Source of the DNA: Bombardia bombarda
Taxonomy: Eukaryota > Ascomycota > Sordariomycetes > Sordariales > Lasiosphaeriaceae
Assembly: GCA_030512295.1 (NCBI GenBank)
Contig: JAULSR010000002.1
Coordinates: 9,610,001-9,674,000, forward strand
Length of the DNA stretch: 64,000 nucleotides
Direction: 5' to 3'
Shown: positions 13,451-26,600 of the stretch, in pieces
Layout of the letters: each line of letters opens with the position of its first letter
How positions within the stretch are numbered: position 1 is the first letter of the stretch
Position numbers and translations under genes: made by a program
Notes under the pieces: model-generated
Database searches by the model: none
What the model was told of the DNA's origin: nothing
The model's input: the letters and a program-made list of their open reading frames with translations, nothing else

Positions 13451-15403
13451 TTAAAATAATTACCTTAATTATTTTAAAGGGTACTGAACTTACTTAAATT
13501 AAAAAGGACTGCTTTAAAAAAAAAAGCCGATGCTTTATTTACAAAAAAGAAAATTATTTTATTTATTAATATTCGAAAAAGATAATATTTATAGCTTTCG
13601 CGAACGATTTACCTATCGATTCCAAATTTATTAATGCTTCTTCCTTTACTTTTAAAGAGTTGGAAAATTAAAGGGACCGTTAAAAATTTTTTCGGTAGTT
13701 TAAATATTATAAATAATTAAAATTAATAAACCGAAAAGTAATATATTTATTATATTCGTATAATTATAAATCGATAGGATTAGTATTAAAATTTAAGCTT
13801 TTTATAATATTAAAGCAAATATTTTTTTCGTTATAAATTCGAAACTTGTTAAAAAAATTCGTATAAAGTTAAAAATTAAGATTTAACGTATAAAAGCTTT
13901 TTTTTTTAATCATTAATTTTATTAGATAAATTATTAGTATAACCTTTTAAATTTTAATAATTATATTAAAAATAAATAACTGTCGCTTTTTAAAATAATA
14001 CTTTATAATTTTAAATATTAATTATAATATATTTATTTATTAAAATTAATTTATAAAATATAATATTAAATTATATTTAAAAATTTAAACTTTAATTTAA
14101 AACGATAATTATTTATTTTTAATTTAATATTTTTTAATTATCGTTAAAAATTTAAAAAAATATCCCGCCAATAAAAAAATATAATAAAATACTAATTAAT
14201 AAAATCGTTTAATAACTAAATAAAACTAAAAATAAAAAATAATTTATATTATAACTTATTTTTAAAGAAAACTTTTTTCGCCGATTAAATTCGAGCTTAA
14301 GCTTATAACGATAAATCCCGATAATTAGTTTTTAATTAAAATAGCCGTTTTATTTATTAAATTAAAAATAAATCCCCATTACGAACATTAAAAAGCTTGA
14401 AAGTTTTTTAATAAAATCCTTTATTTTAAAAAAAAATTATTAATAATTATTAATATTAATACTTTTTTTAAAGTTTTTTAATAGACTTATAATAATAAAT
14501 ATATTTTATTTTCGTTTAACGAAAACCCGAAATATATTAAATTAATATATAAAAAACTACCGTTTATTTTAATATATTTAAAAGGTTTTTTTTTTAAAAA
14601 AACTTTTATTAAATTTTTATTAAATTATAATAAATATAATATCGTTTTTAAGCTTAAAAAACTATTAGAAAATAAACCTTTATTTTATTATATACTTTTA
14701 ATTTATATTAACCTTAAAAAAAAAACTATAAATAAACTATTTTTTTTAAACTTTATTAAATATATTATAAACGAATATATTATTTTTATCCTTTTTATAT
14801 TAAAGTTTTATAATAAAGAACGGCGATTTTATATAAATTATTAATAAATTAATAACTTTCTTACTTCGCGATTAATATTTACCTTAAATATATCCGGTAT
14901 AATAATTTATATTATAAAAATTAAACGTATAATTAAAATTAATATTATTCGCATATTTAATTATTTATTAATATATTTTAAATCGTAATATTTTATTATA
15001 TTTAAAACTTATTAAAAAACATTCCATTAAAAAGTTTTATTATTCGAATTTAAAATTAATCCTATTTAATAGTAGGATTTTATTAACGTTTAATTAAACG
15101 AATTTTTCGACCTTTTTACGAATATATATATTAACGATATATTAATTTATATAAAAAAAAATAACGATAAAACTTATTTCAACCAAATCGAAAAAACTAT
15201 TTATTACTTTAATAAAATAAATTTTTAAAAAAATATTAAAAAGTCCCATTTTAACGTTACTTACGTAAATTATTTAAATATTATAATCGAAATTAATAAA
15301 AGCGTTCGGATAAACCTTAAAAAAATAAAAGCTATTTTAACGTAGAAGTTTAAAGATTTTACGATTCGATTTATTATAAAATCTTTTTTAAGATTTTATA
15401 ATT

Positions 15404-15616
15404 TGTAAGAGAAGGCAGGTACGCCTGATCAAGGTGGTCACAATGAAGGCAACTGGGCAGGCGAGCAATGAAGATAACTGGGAAGGCGAGCAATGACTGG
15501 TATTGGCGTAAGACTTCAACCTGGCCCTCGCAACGGAAGGTGGGCGAGGGCCGCTGCTTATATACATAGTTGGTAGGATGACTGGCATGTGCTTGGGGAA
15601 GTCCGATGTCCTTACA
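15404..15616 (-). repeat. Gypsy-1 3' LTR
   Basis: 213 bp, TGTAAG to CTTACA on the plus strand, identical by eye to 20929-21141. A run of C follows at 15622-15630, the polypurine tract (G-run on the minus strand) next to the 3' LTR. Confidence 0.95.
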
Positions 15617-15668
15617 ATTATCCCCCCCCCGTAGGTCGACGTCCTCGTCGATTTCCAGCCTTCATCTT

Positions 15669-18600
15669 TTAGTCGTTCCACTTCCTATGCCTTTGTTTTG
15701 CTTTCTTCTCGTATCTCTGGAGCACCTTTTGTGCGTTGGCCAAGTGTTCCCTAGGTTCCCAGGTGTTGTACTCAGCGGGCCATCCTGCCCACTTGACTAG
15801 GAACCTTCTTTGCTCTCCCTCATCCTTGTGCTCCACGATATCTTCCACTTCCCACTCTTCTTCTCCTTCGACCAGTTCTGGTAGTGGCAGCACCTTCTGT
15901 CCCTTGGCCACTGACCACTTCTCCAACAGGGAGACAGGGAAGACGTCATGGAGTCGGGCATATTTGGCCGGTAGCCGGATCCTATATGCCTGCGTGCCGA
16001 TCCTCTCGGTGACCTTGACCGGGATGAATCTTGGTGCTAGCTTCTTTCCGGTTTTGAAGCGGAAGTTCTGTGTGGAGAGTCCAACTGTCTCTCCTACTTC
16101 AAACTCGATCCACTGGTGCCGTGCGTCGTAGTACTTTTTCTGCGAGTCTACGGCCTTCTGCCAGTGGTGGTACATCTTTTCCCTCAGGTGGGTTAGCTTG
16201 CTTAACCGTTCATGAACCCCTTGCACCTTCAGCTGTGCCGAAGGTACGTAATCTGCCATTCGAGGGTGGTAGCCGTATAACGCCTCGAACGGACTTGTAC
16301 CGATAGTCGTATGTACGCTGTTGTTATACGCGAACTCGGCTTCAGGGAGCAGTGGCGCCCACTGGGCCTCTTCATCGGCGAAGCATCGTAAATAGTGCTG
16401 CAGGCTCTGGTGCGTTCGTTCTGACTGGCCATCGGTCTGCGGGTAGTAGGCCATGAAGAGCCTCTGCTTGATTTGGCGGGCTTTGGAAAGTTCTACCCAA
16501 AACTTGCTAGTTAGTAGGGAATCTCGGTCGGAGACCATACCTATCGGCGTGCCGAATCGGCACTCCACATGCTCGTAGAGCAGTTGGGCTAGTTCGGCTG
16601 CTGTAACGGTAGTAGTGGTTGGGATGAAGAGCGCGACTTTCGTGAACCGATCTACCACCACGAGGACGGCATCCACGATACGGTCCTTGTACTGGCAAGG
16701 TGGTAGCTTGGTGATGAAGTCTAGGCTGATCTCTTCAAAAGGTTGAGTGGGTAGCGGTAGTGAGTTGAGTCTACCATACGGCTTATGTCGGGGTTGCCGG
16801 TTACCTAGGCATACTTGGCACTGTCTTGTGTAAGCTTGTACTTCCGTATTTAAATTCTTCCAATGGAATTTTCGCCTTAGTAAATTTATTGTCTTGCGGC
16901 TTCTAAAATGCCCGGCTCTGGGGTCATCGTGGTGCAAGCGTACGAGCTCTCTGCGTACTGCGGGCGCGGCAGGGATCACCAGTCTGCCCTTGTAACGGAG
17001 GGCCCCCTCGTCATCAACGCTGTCGTTTCCTGGCTTGCTTTGAGCCCCAGTACCCGCGTATCTTTGACCCTCGAGCACCTCCTTGATGCGGCTTCTACAT
17101 TCGAGATCCCCTTTCTGGAGGGCAATGATCGACCTGTAGAACCTGTGCCTAGGATCCTGTTCCTCAACTGCCTCACCGGCGCAAACCTCTGCCGCAACCG
17201 CGTGAGGGATCAGTAGGTCGGCACCCTGAGCTTCTTGCTGCAGTTGCCCTTCGACCCTCTGTTCTGACCGCCCCGGCGAGATCGTCTGCCCTGGCGAGTC
17301 CGTACTAGCTCTTCTAATACGGCGTCCCAGCCCCTCCATCGGGGTGCATCCGTCCCGCTGGTAGCTCCTTTCTCGGGGCTCCGTTTTATCAAACGTAGCA
17401 CGTCCGGCAGCCCCGAGGGCAAAGCGCGTCACAGCCGAAACCCTAGCTATATCTTTAACTCGAGGACGTTGAAGAGTTTGTTCAATTCGTCTAACCGCTC
17501 GGCGGTATTTCCGGGAGTACGACTTCTTCTGTGCTCCTGCTCTAATCTGGGCTATAATTGCTCTCATAGCTGTTGGTAATTCCGTTACCAACTGTAGCTT
17601 TTTAGTCAAGGTGGGCAATACATCGCCATAAGCGATCTCTCCTGCCATATAATCGGGTCTCCTAGAAAGGGGGTCGGCAGGGTTGGTAGCCCCAGGCCGG
17701 TGTTCGATATCAAAGTCAAAGGGGGATAAGCGATATACCCATCTAGCTAGGCGGCCTTTGAGGTCTCGAGCCGGGGCTGCGATCACCCCTTTGAGTGCTT
17801 CGTGGTCGGTCAAAACTAAGAACCTCTGGTCGGTACCGCCTAGGTAGTGGCCCCAGTGCTCAAGGGATTCGATGATAGCGATAAGCTCCTTCTGGCCAGT
17901 GGCCCATCGAAGCTCAGCATCGGTAAGTTTCCTCGACCAGTAGGCTATTGGGCGCCATTGTGAGTCAACTAGTTGTGAGAGGATCCCTGAGATCGCTTGG
18001 TTACTGGCGTCCGTCTCGACTCGGGTTTAGCGGCTTAGTTCCCAATGAGTTAGGAAGTCGGCTTGGCCGAAAACCGATTTAAGTTGCTCGAAAGCGGTGT
18101 TAGCCTCTGGCGGCCACCGGAAAAGGTTCGCTTCTCCTTTCAACAGGGCAGTAATAGGGGCGGTAATTCTGGAATACCCGTGGATAAACCGGCGGTAAAA
18201 GTTGGCGAACCCGAGGAAGATTTGTATCTCTTTAGTTGACTGGGGTACAGGCCATTCTTGGATGGCTTTGACTCGCCCCGGGTCCATCGAAATACCTTGG
18301 TGGCTGATGATAAAACCTAGGAACTCGACCTGGTTCTGGTAGAAGGAGCATTTCGATTGTTTAGTAAAGAGCTGGGCCCGTTTAAGGCGGTCGAGGACCT
18401 CTAAGATATGGTGGGTATGCTTTTCGCGGGTAGCGGAGTAAATAAGGATATCGTCGAGGTAGACGATACAAGATACATCCACTAAACCAGCTAAAGCTCT
18501 GTTAATATAAGCTTGGAAGGTGGCCGGCGCGTTGGTTAGTCCGAACGGCATGACAGTATATTCGAACTGTCCGTAGCGGGTCTTGAAAGCAGTTTTCCAC

Positions 18601-19642
18601 TGATCAGCCTTACGGACTCTGATCCGGTGGTAAGCATCTCTCAGGTCGAGCTTGGTAAAAAACCGAGCACCAGTGAGGCGGTCCATGAGGTCGCTGATCA
18701 GCGGTAACGGGTACCGGTTTTTGATAGTGATCCTATTCAACCCCCTATAATCCACGCACAAACGTATAGTCCTATCCTTTTTGGGGACAAAGATAATAGG
18801 GGCACCGGCAGGGCTACTGCTCTCCACGATCCGGCCGTTGGCGAGGTTCTCCCGGATATAGAGGGCTAGTTCGTCGAGCTGGGCCTGACTGAGTGGGTAG
18901 ATATGGCCCTGCGGTGGTGCAGATCCCTCTACTAAATCGATACAATGCTCGGCTCCTTCGAGGGTGTTAGGTTCTCGAGCTGCTTGCTCCGAAAAGACGG
19001 CCGCATGGTGGGCGAGTTCTGGGGGTAGAGGTGCTGGGCCTAGCTCTGGCTCTGGGCCGTCGAGTGTGTCGATGTGGCTCTCTTTAGGTCCGATGATAAC
19101 GTTGGAGACTATGGCTGTGAAGGCGGGGGCGCCGTCGAGGACGTCCTGGGCGACTTCTTTCGGCGAGATCTCCGAATAACGACCCTACTCGAAGGTGTTG
19201 AGGGTAGTATGGAGAGTCACACCTTCAGATCCCATGCCTGGGTTTCCCCATAGTATTGGCGGGGACCCTTTCGGCCGCTTGACCCCGTAAAAGAACTGGG
19301 AAATGGAGCGGGCGTTCCCGTGTAGATTTGTAAGTTGGAGGGTGAGGTAGAAAATGCCGTGGTTTTTTATCCGGCTGCCGTCAGGGTTGATAAGTTGCGG
19401 CAGGTCAAGACCCTCAGCTTCTAAGAGGGCAGGGATATGGTGTACTCGGCAAAACCGGTAATCCACGCAGTTGATTTGTGCCCCCGTATCAGCGTCGATA
19501 GCTACCGCTAACGAGGTGGCCTTCTGGCCGCGGCGCCGGGAGCAAGTGCCGCCTTGGATGGTGAAGGTGGGGCCTGGCTTCACCCCTTTGTAAATGGTTT
19601 GGGTAGATCGATCAGGGTCATCGTTTACCGCCTCTCGTTTCC
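15669..19642 (-). pseudogene. Gypsy-1 Pol (protease-RT-RNase H-integrase-chromodomain) with two stops
   Basis: One frame (-1 to gag) runs from the frameshift site to 15669, broken only by TAG at 19185-19187 and TAA at 18027-18029. Protease has DTGAQ (near 19500). RT has FVPKKD and the active-site YLDDILIYS (near 18450). RNase H has LVLTDHEAL. Integrase has the HHCC zinc finger and the D, D, E triad (SLDFITKL, VSDRD, QSERTH). A chromodomain closes the protein (KWAGWPAEYNTWEP), so it is a chromovirus, whose chromodomain is thought to steer integration to heterochromatin. The RIPped copy at 3998-9815 also shows stops at both equivalent codons. Either the stops are inherited, or CpA hits recurred. 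Without suppression the full polyprotein cannot be made. Confidence 0.92.
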
Positions 19643-20881
19643 CGAGTCGTCCTCCGAATTAGAGGGGCCGGGATATAGACTACCGGGGTCATCGTCATCC
19701 TCGATCCCGACGTTCTGGATCCGGGCGTCCGAGCCTGGCGTAGCTGTAGTGCGCGGGGTGGTACATTGGCGTTGTACATGCCCCAGTTTGCCACAGTTGT
19801 AGCATGTGACAGGCTCTCTCGTGCGGGATGGCGTTTGGGTGGCTGGTAGTGCGTGAGGAGGGGGTCCGTACGAAGGGAGGGAGTCCTTTGTGGGTACGTC
19901 TCGGAGTTCGCTACGCTGGATCCGGGCTTTGTCGTGGCGAAGTCCTGAGTAAGCTCCCTCTATGGTGCGCGGCAGTTTCCGAGACTCGCCAGGGCTGGTG
20001 GGAGAGCCCAGCCTCTTGCGGTGAGCATCTCGGTCATTGCCGTTCCGTAAGTAAGATCTGGCGAGCCAAATGCGTTCGCACCATTCGGCACAGTCCTTGG
20101 CTGAAGTGACGTCAGGGACGGCCTCAGCATACCGGTTGTGATAAAAGCGGTCAAGTTTGATCCAATAGTCCCGACCCATAAAGGTGCTGTCGATCTCCAT
20201 TCCAGGGAGGCGTCGGACCAGTGCAGCCCATTCCCGGTAAAATTCCTGAGGAGATCTGCCGTGTTGACTGCATACCAGCCAGTCTTTGTGGGCCTGGACC
20301 TCGCTAGACTTACTACCGAGGTAGTTCGAACTGACGTAGTCCTTGAATTCCCGCCACATGACTTGTTCGAAGTCTCCGTCATGGAGCTGCTTCTGGTAGG
20401 CCCGCCACTGCTGCTGTGTCTCGGGTTCCATCCAGGTGCTGGCCCATTGGACCTGGAGCCACTGAGGTTGATCTTGGCGGGTGGCATTCCCTTGTTCCAT
20501 GGCTTGGATCCAATCCTCCCTGTCTTGGAAGGAGGCGTCAACCTTCAGCTTGCTGACCGCGTAGGCAGGGGGGCGGTCGTCTTTCGGCCGAGACGGCCCT
20601 CCCTGATTGTTAAGATTGGCCAGAGTGGCGCCGAGGTTACTTAGACTAGTGGAGACGCTGGCCATGGCTTGCATTATTATGGCTTGGAACTGCTGGGTGT
20701 CTATGGTGGAGGGGGTGGCTGGGAGTTCCAGCGTTGGTTGGGCTCTCATGGTTGGGGACTCTCCTTCTTCTTGGTGATCGGGAGTCTGACTGTCGATATT
20801 CTCAAAGTCTTCGAAGGCGGTCCTCCGTGACGGGCCAGCTTGAGGAGTGGCTCTTCCTTTCCCGCGGTTGTTGCCTACCAT
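19625..20881 (-). CDS. Gypsy-1 Gag (capsid-nucleocapsid)
   Basis: 418 codons, opening about 50 bp inside the 5' LTR. It makes the capsid/nucleocapsid protein that packages the element's RNA. The N-terminus is charged; the middle (about residues 100-280) is the capsid-like helical part. Near the C-terminus sits one CCHC zinc knuckle, CYNCGKLGHVQRQC, followed by an acidic tail. The frame is fully open. Pol lies in the -1 frame and overlaps the last codons, with a GGGAAAC heptamer four codons before the stop. A ruined copy of the same gene begins at 4298 on the plus strand. Confidence 0.93.
   Translation of the reverse strand: MVGNNRGKGRATPQAGPSRRTAFEDFENIDSQTPDHQEEGESPTMRAQPTLELPATPSTIDTQQFQAIIMQAMASVSTSLSNLGATLANLNNQGGPSRPKDDRPPAYAVSKLKVDASFQDREDWIQAMEQGNATRQDQPQWLQVQWASTWMEPETQQQWRAYQKQLHDGDFEQVMWREFKDYVSSNYLGSKSSEVQAHKDWLVCSQHGRSPQEFYREWAALVRRLPGMEIDSTFMGRDYWIKLDRFYHNRYAEAVPDVTSAKDCAEWCERIWLARSYLRNGNDRDAHRKRLGSPTSPGESRKLPRTIEGAYSGLRHDKARIQRSELRDVPTKDSLPSYGPPPHALPATQTPSRTREPVTCYNCGKLGHVQRQCTTPRTTATPGSDARIQNVGIEDDDDPGSLYPGPSNSEDDSGNERR
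19637..19643 (-). promoter_or_regulatory. Candidate -1 ribosomal frameshift heptamer (GGGAAAC)
   Basis: On the minus strand the heptamer G GGA AAC lies in the gag reading frame, a few codons before the gag stop. A slip of -1 here enters the pol frame, which is open from this point into the protease. It fits the X XXY YYZ rule. Whether a downstream RNA structure supports slipping was not tested. Confidence 0.6.
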
Positions 20882-20928
20882 AGTGACCGGCTCGATCGTT
20901 ACCGTGTGGTATATGGAGGTTGAAGAAT

Positions 20929-21141
20929 TGTAAGAGAAGGCAGGTACGCCTGATCAAGGTGGTCACAATGAAGGCAACTGGGCAGGCGAGCAATGAAGAT
21001 AACTGGGAAGGCGAGCAATGACTGGTATTGGCGTAAGACTTCAACCTGGCCCTCGCAACGGAAGGTGGGCGAGGGCCGCTGCTTATATACATAGTTGGTA
21101 GGATGACTGGCATGTGCTTGGGGAAGTCCGATGTCCTTACA
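20929..21141 (-). repeat. Gypsy-1 5' LTR
   Basis: 213 bp, identical to 15404-15616. It contains a TATA-like GCTTATATAC block near 21081-21092 that could serve the minus-strand transcript. No standard tRNA primer-binding site was recognised just inside it, so priming is unresolved. Confidence 0.95.
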
Positions 21142-23416
21142 AATTTTATACGTATATTTTATTATTATATTAACGGAATAATAAAACCTTTAAACCGCTT
21201 TTTTTAAAAAAATATACCTTTTATAATAAGACCTAAATAAAAAGTTACTTTTAAAATAATAAAAAAACTAACTACCGAAACTTTCGTTTTTACGTTTTTT
21301 ATCTTTAGCCGATTTATAAAGGTTAAGACTAATACTTTTTATAATATTATTGCCGATATTATATGGCAATTATAAGACGACGGCGTTTAAAGATTAGTAG
21401 GATTTTTTTTTAAAATAATAACGCCCGCCGAATAAGCTTATTTAATTTAAAATCGAAAGCTTTTAATAATAATTTAAATATTAAAATATTATAAATTAAA
21501 ACTTTTAAATATAAAGTTTTTTATTATTATTAATTATTAAGCTTTATTATATTATTTTATAAAACGTTAATTATTAATATATTAAATTCGTTAATACGAT
21601 TTTTTCGTTAATTTCGATATTATTTTTTAATACCGCTACGGTTAAAATAATATAATTACCAACGCCTTTTCTTATAAAATAATTAATATATTTATTATTA
21701 AAGCCTATAAATAAAAAGACCGAACTTTCCCTTTTATCGCCCCGGAGCGGATTTCCTATAAAATTATTATTATAAGCGCTACGCCTTCGGAGGTCGTTAG
21801 TCCGATTAGAACCGATTTAGTGGACCTTATTTTAGCTAAAAACAAAGCTTAAAATTTAAAAAAATATAATAGTTTTATCGCTATACCCGAAATAACGTAA
21901 AATAATAAAATATTTTTTAAAATTACTTTTATTTAAACTATTTACAAGCTTATTACTTTCGGTTACCTCGGTTAAAATAAAATTATCGAACTTATTAAAA
22001 TTTAATATTAATAGAATGATTATAATAAGGATATTAAAATATATTTATAAAATTATTAAACTTATAGTCGTAATAAAAGCTATAAAAATAAAACTCCCGG
22101 TTTATTATATTTATTATTTATTTTAAATTATATTTTTTAATATATATTAATTAACGGTAAAAAAATACCCTTCGATAATTAAAGTTATAATTATATTTAA
22201 ACGTTTATTTATTAGTTTAATTGTATTATTATTATTTTATTTAATAAAAAAAATAATATAATTAAAGTTTTTATAAAACGTTATTATTAAACGTTTTATC
22301 GATTTTATAATATCCTTAAAGTTTAATTTTCCGATAACGTCGGACTATTTATTTCCGAATTTTTTAAAATTTTTAACGAATTAATTAATACGAAGTATCG
22401 TCGCGGTAACCCTTTATATCCCTAAACGTAAGGCGTAATCGAAAAAACTAACGTAAACTTAGATTAAAAGCTAAAACTATATATCGACAAGCACTAAACT
22501 CGATAGCGTCAATATCTTCCCGCGTTAGATTTTAGTTATAATGTTTTTTAGCATTTAACGCTTGGTATAATACTATTATAAATAACCTAAGGCACAGCCT
22601 TATGTAATACTCTCTCTCCCTTTTTACCTTCTTTTAATATAATAATAAAAGCTAAAAAAAAAATATTCGCTTTTATTTAATAAACGCGAAAAATCTAAAA
22701 AATGGCCTACGATAATATCTTTAAATCGCAGGCTACGATAGAGTACTAAGCGAACAAGAAACGCCGCCCAATAAACTTCATTATCAGTAACTTTATTTAT
22801 ATCCATAAAAAAAACTTTACTACCGCTATACCCACAGCTCGCCTCGACTTTTAATATATTAGCCCTTAACGTATTATTAAAAAACGCGGATTTAATTTCG
22901 TTTTAAACGTGCTTAGTTAATATAAAGGAAAGAACCTATTTTATACCGACCGGCTAAAAAAAGCTATAAACGACCCGCTATTGCAATAGGAATTAATTCC
23001 CGAGTTACCGGATAAAATTAACGGCGAGTTCGAATAAGCTATTAATAAAGTTTTAGCTTTTAGACTTTTTGGCTAGCGTAAGGTCTTGCAATACTAAGTT
23101 TTGTAGGTCGGCTTCGACCTTGACGAGGAGTGGTATTTTGCAACGAATTTAAAGAACGCCGTTACCGCTTTGGAATCTTATTACTGTAAAAATCCTAAAG
23201 CCGCCGAGCTTTTTATACGTTTTTAATAATAAATTTTAAATACCGCCGTTAATAAGTTTAATAATAATTACCCTAACGATAATAAGGTTAAATATAAAGT
23301 AATTAAACGGCGATAGGCGAAGAAAAGACTTATAAGGTATACTGTTTGAGGCTTATTCTAATGATTTGTTAAGCTTCGTAGCCACTTACAGTTAACTACG
23401 GTTTAAAAAAGGGTAA

Positions 23417-23655
23417 TGTAAGTACTAGACCCAATTCGGGACATATATAGCTAAGGCACATGTAGCTGAGGCACCAAGCCACATAACACGTGACGACCGC
23501 TGCACGTGACATTGCGCTAGCTGGCTGCGACTAAAACATGTTGCAAGCTTACAAGCTTCGCTCCCTCTTTCCTTTTCTTTTCTCTAGAGTAGAATCTTCG
23601 TTCAATAGAGCTTAATTCTGCCAGCCTGGCGATATAGTGATTATGAGCCGTGACA
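23417..23655 (+). repeat. Gypsy-3 3' LTR
   Basis: 239 bp from TGTAAGTACTAGACCC to GCCGTGACA, same length and order as 11778-12016, with differences that are nearly all transitions. Confidence 0.88.
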
Positions 23656-26600
23656 TATATTAAGGTTCGGCTTCGTTTTATTTTTTAATTTAAAGGGACG
23701 TCTTCGCCGCTTTAATATTCGAATTTCTTCCTATAAAGAAGTTTATTTATTATTATAGTTATCGTTATTATAAAATCTTTTAGTTTTATCTTAAGTTAAA
23801 GTGATAATTAAGTTATTATAATAGTATAATTTAATTATTACGATATAGAAATTAGTAGGTTTATCGTTAATTTTAATTATATAGGTTTTTCTATTACGTA
23901 CGAATAATATATACGGGCCGGTCCATTTATAAGCTTTTCGTTATATTTTTATTTCGCTTTAAAGAGAGAAGTTAAATGTTTTTAAGTTATTCGGGCCGTT
24001 ATAAGTACCTAAGGCTTCGGATATTTGTCTTTTTGCCTTAAAGGTATATATTTTTGTTATTGCTTTTTATATTACTTTCGTACGTACTTTAATAAAAAGG
24101 GATTAGGGCGATAAATTAATTATTTAAAGATACGTTTCGAAAATAAAAAATATAAATATTAAATCGTTTAAGCTTATAATATCGTTAATTATTTTAATAG
24201 CTATTTAAAGAGTTTAATTTATTATAATATTAATACTTTATAAATTTATTATAATAATTTTATATATTTATTTAAATAATCCATAATACCGCTTTAATTT
24301 ACCGATAAAATTATAAGCTTTAACGGGAATTTTTTTAATCTCAATCAATATACTACGAGCGTTATTAACGAATTCTTTTACTATAAAATTAATTCTTATA
24401 TTAATAATAATAATATTAAATAATTTAATATATATATCGATTTATATAACCCGGATTATATTTTATATTATTTTTATTATTATTTTTTAAAAGAATTATA
24501 CGGTTTAAAAAAAAGTAACTTCGTCGATAATATAAATAACTAGCCTTTTATTAATATATATAATATTTATTATTATTTAATAATTAAAATTAATCTTATT
24601 ATAAAAAATAAATTTAAATCTATTAAAATTATTGCTTTATATTTAATATTAATAATAAAATTTATTAATTTTTTTAATAATATTATAATTTAAATTATTA
24701 TAGCTTACTTATATAAATACTTTATATAAGCATTTTATTGCTGGATAACCGAATTATCGGTATAATTAATATAGTTCCGTTTTTATTAGGTAGTATTATA
24801 TAATAATCTTTTTTATATTATTTAATAAAAACTAAAGATAGCCCCATTTCCATACAATCGGATAGCCTTTATTTCAATAAATTAAAATATTAAAAATATT
24901 ATTAAAATAAATATTATATTTATTTATATTCGAAAGGTAAAATAAAAATAGAATATTTGTTAAAACGATTTAAAAGTTAATAATTTTAAAAAGAATTTTT
25001 ACGGCTACGGTTCCAAAAGATACACTTTTTAAATTATTTTTAAACCGTACGTAATATTATCTAGCCGTTAAAATATTAATTTTAATACTAAAAACCTTCT
25101 TTTAAAATACTTTAATTTAATTTTCGTTAATTATTAATATACTTATTATATTTATATCAAACATAATACCTTAGAAGGTTTCTAAATTATATCGGTTTTT
25201 AAAGTGGAAAAAGGATATAAGTTCGTTCGGAAATCGTTTAAACGGGTTAGTTATTATTATTATATATATTATCGTTTAATTATTAAAAAAGTTAATTGTC
25301 TCCTCGCTATTAATCGGGCTATATGCCGTTAAAAAGCTTTCAAATTCCGGTTTAAGTATTATTTTTACAGTTAGCTAGGTTTCGAAATTAGCCTTAGTTT
25401 CGGTTTCGCTTTCGCCGGTATTAATACCTTTGAAATCCATTAAAAATTAAACGAAATTAATTTTTTTTTTACTTATTTTTTATATATATTTTCGTTATTA
25501 ATTATACTTTAATCGGTATTTAAAAATTAAATGTTTTATAAATTAATAGTTTTATTTTCCGTATATAAAGCACTTTTTATTACTTTTAATTAGTTTGCAT
25601 AGTCCGCCGTTTTAAAGGTTCGTTCGATAATTTCCTTTAATAATAAATTATCCGCTTTCGTATCGTCGATTAATTTAATATTAATTAATGTTTTTTAATT
25701 TTTAATCAGTAAAATATTATTATTAATAGGTAGTTTTTTTAAAATATATATAAATATTTATAATATTCTTTAATTTAAAAGTAACGCTTTTAAAATTAAA
25801 AATTAGCTTTATCGTTACTAATTTATATATATTTATTCTTTAATATATATTAAATAATTACTTTATAAAACTTTAATCTTTTTATAATTATTTAATATTA
25901 ATAATCTTTTATAAATCTTTTATAGCTTATTTATAAAGATTTTAAAGTATTACGATAAATTTTTATCGGGGTTTATTTAAATAATTTTAAAAAAGGTTAT
26001 CGATCGCTATTTTTAAATATATATTTAACGGTTTTTAATAATATAAAAGAATTTTTTAATACGGTTAATCATTTTATTAAAATTAAGGTTTTCCTTTATT
26101 AAACGGTTGAAATAAAACTATTTAATTTTATTTTTTAATATAATTAAATATATTTTATAATATAAATAAAATAAAATATCGGCTTTCCTATAAAAATCTT
26201 TAAAGATTTAAACTTTAAAATTTAAAATATTATAAAGTTTATTTCCGAACTTTTTATTATTATTACTATATATTTTAATAAAATTTATTAATATTTATAG
26301 TATTATATTAATTAAATATTTAAATATATTAAAAGGTTTATTTTTGATAATAATCGTACTTAATTAAGTTTTAACAATATTATTTAAAATAAAAGCGACA
26401 GGGTTATTTTTCTTTAATAAAATAAAAATAACGGTATTGTTTTTAATAATACTTTTAAGCTTAAAAAAGTATAGGTTATAATATAACTAAAATTTGTTTT
26501 TTTTATATTTATAATACCGCTTAACTTTTTTATCGGGCTATTCGGGTACTTCTTTATTTTAAATTATCGTAACGAATTATTATAATATTATTCTTTTTTT

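Larger units (their letters stand above)
15404..21141 (-). mobile_element. Gypsy-1 (Ty3 chromovirus), almost unmutated copy
   Basis: 5738 bp, minus orientation, with two identical 213-bp LTRs (15404-15616 and 20929-21141). It is flanked by a short duplication AATT (15400-15403 and 21142-21145). Order from the right is LTR, gag, protease, reverse transcriptase, RNase H, integrase, chromodomain, LTR. GC content and frames are normal, in sharp contrast to the RIPped DNA on both sides. Two in-frame stops interrupt pol. It is the youngest insertion in the stack, sitting inside Gypsy-3. Confidence 0.96.
11778..23655 (+). mobile_element. Gypsy-3 (Ty3 chromovirus), RIPped, hosting Gypsy-1
   Basis: LTRs of 239 bp at 11778-12016 and 23417-23655, flanked by the exact TSD TATAT (11773-11777 and 23656-23660). 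Minus the nested Gypsy-1 it is about 6.1 kb. Gag-like sequence runs from about 12200 to 13450 and is less mutated at its start. Integrase remnants follow at 22100-22600. A chromodomain-like end at about 22990-23170 includes a VGFDLDEEWY stretch. Stops occur throughout. Mutation is uneven, with the LTRs and the first part of gag best kept. Confidence 0.88.

Noticed and set aside
20802..21113. Open frame of about 60-100 codons inside Gypsy-1 LTRs (also at 15388-15681, 28658-28846 and 38285-38539)
   Set aside because: It recurs simply because the LTR recurs; it has low-complexity composition, no domain, and its ends change with flanks. Not a gene.
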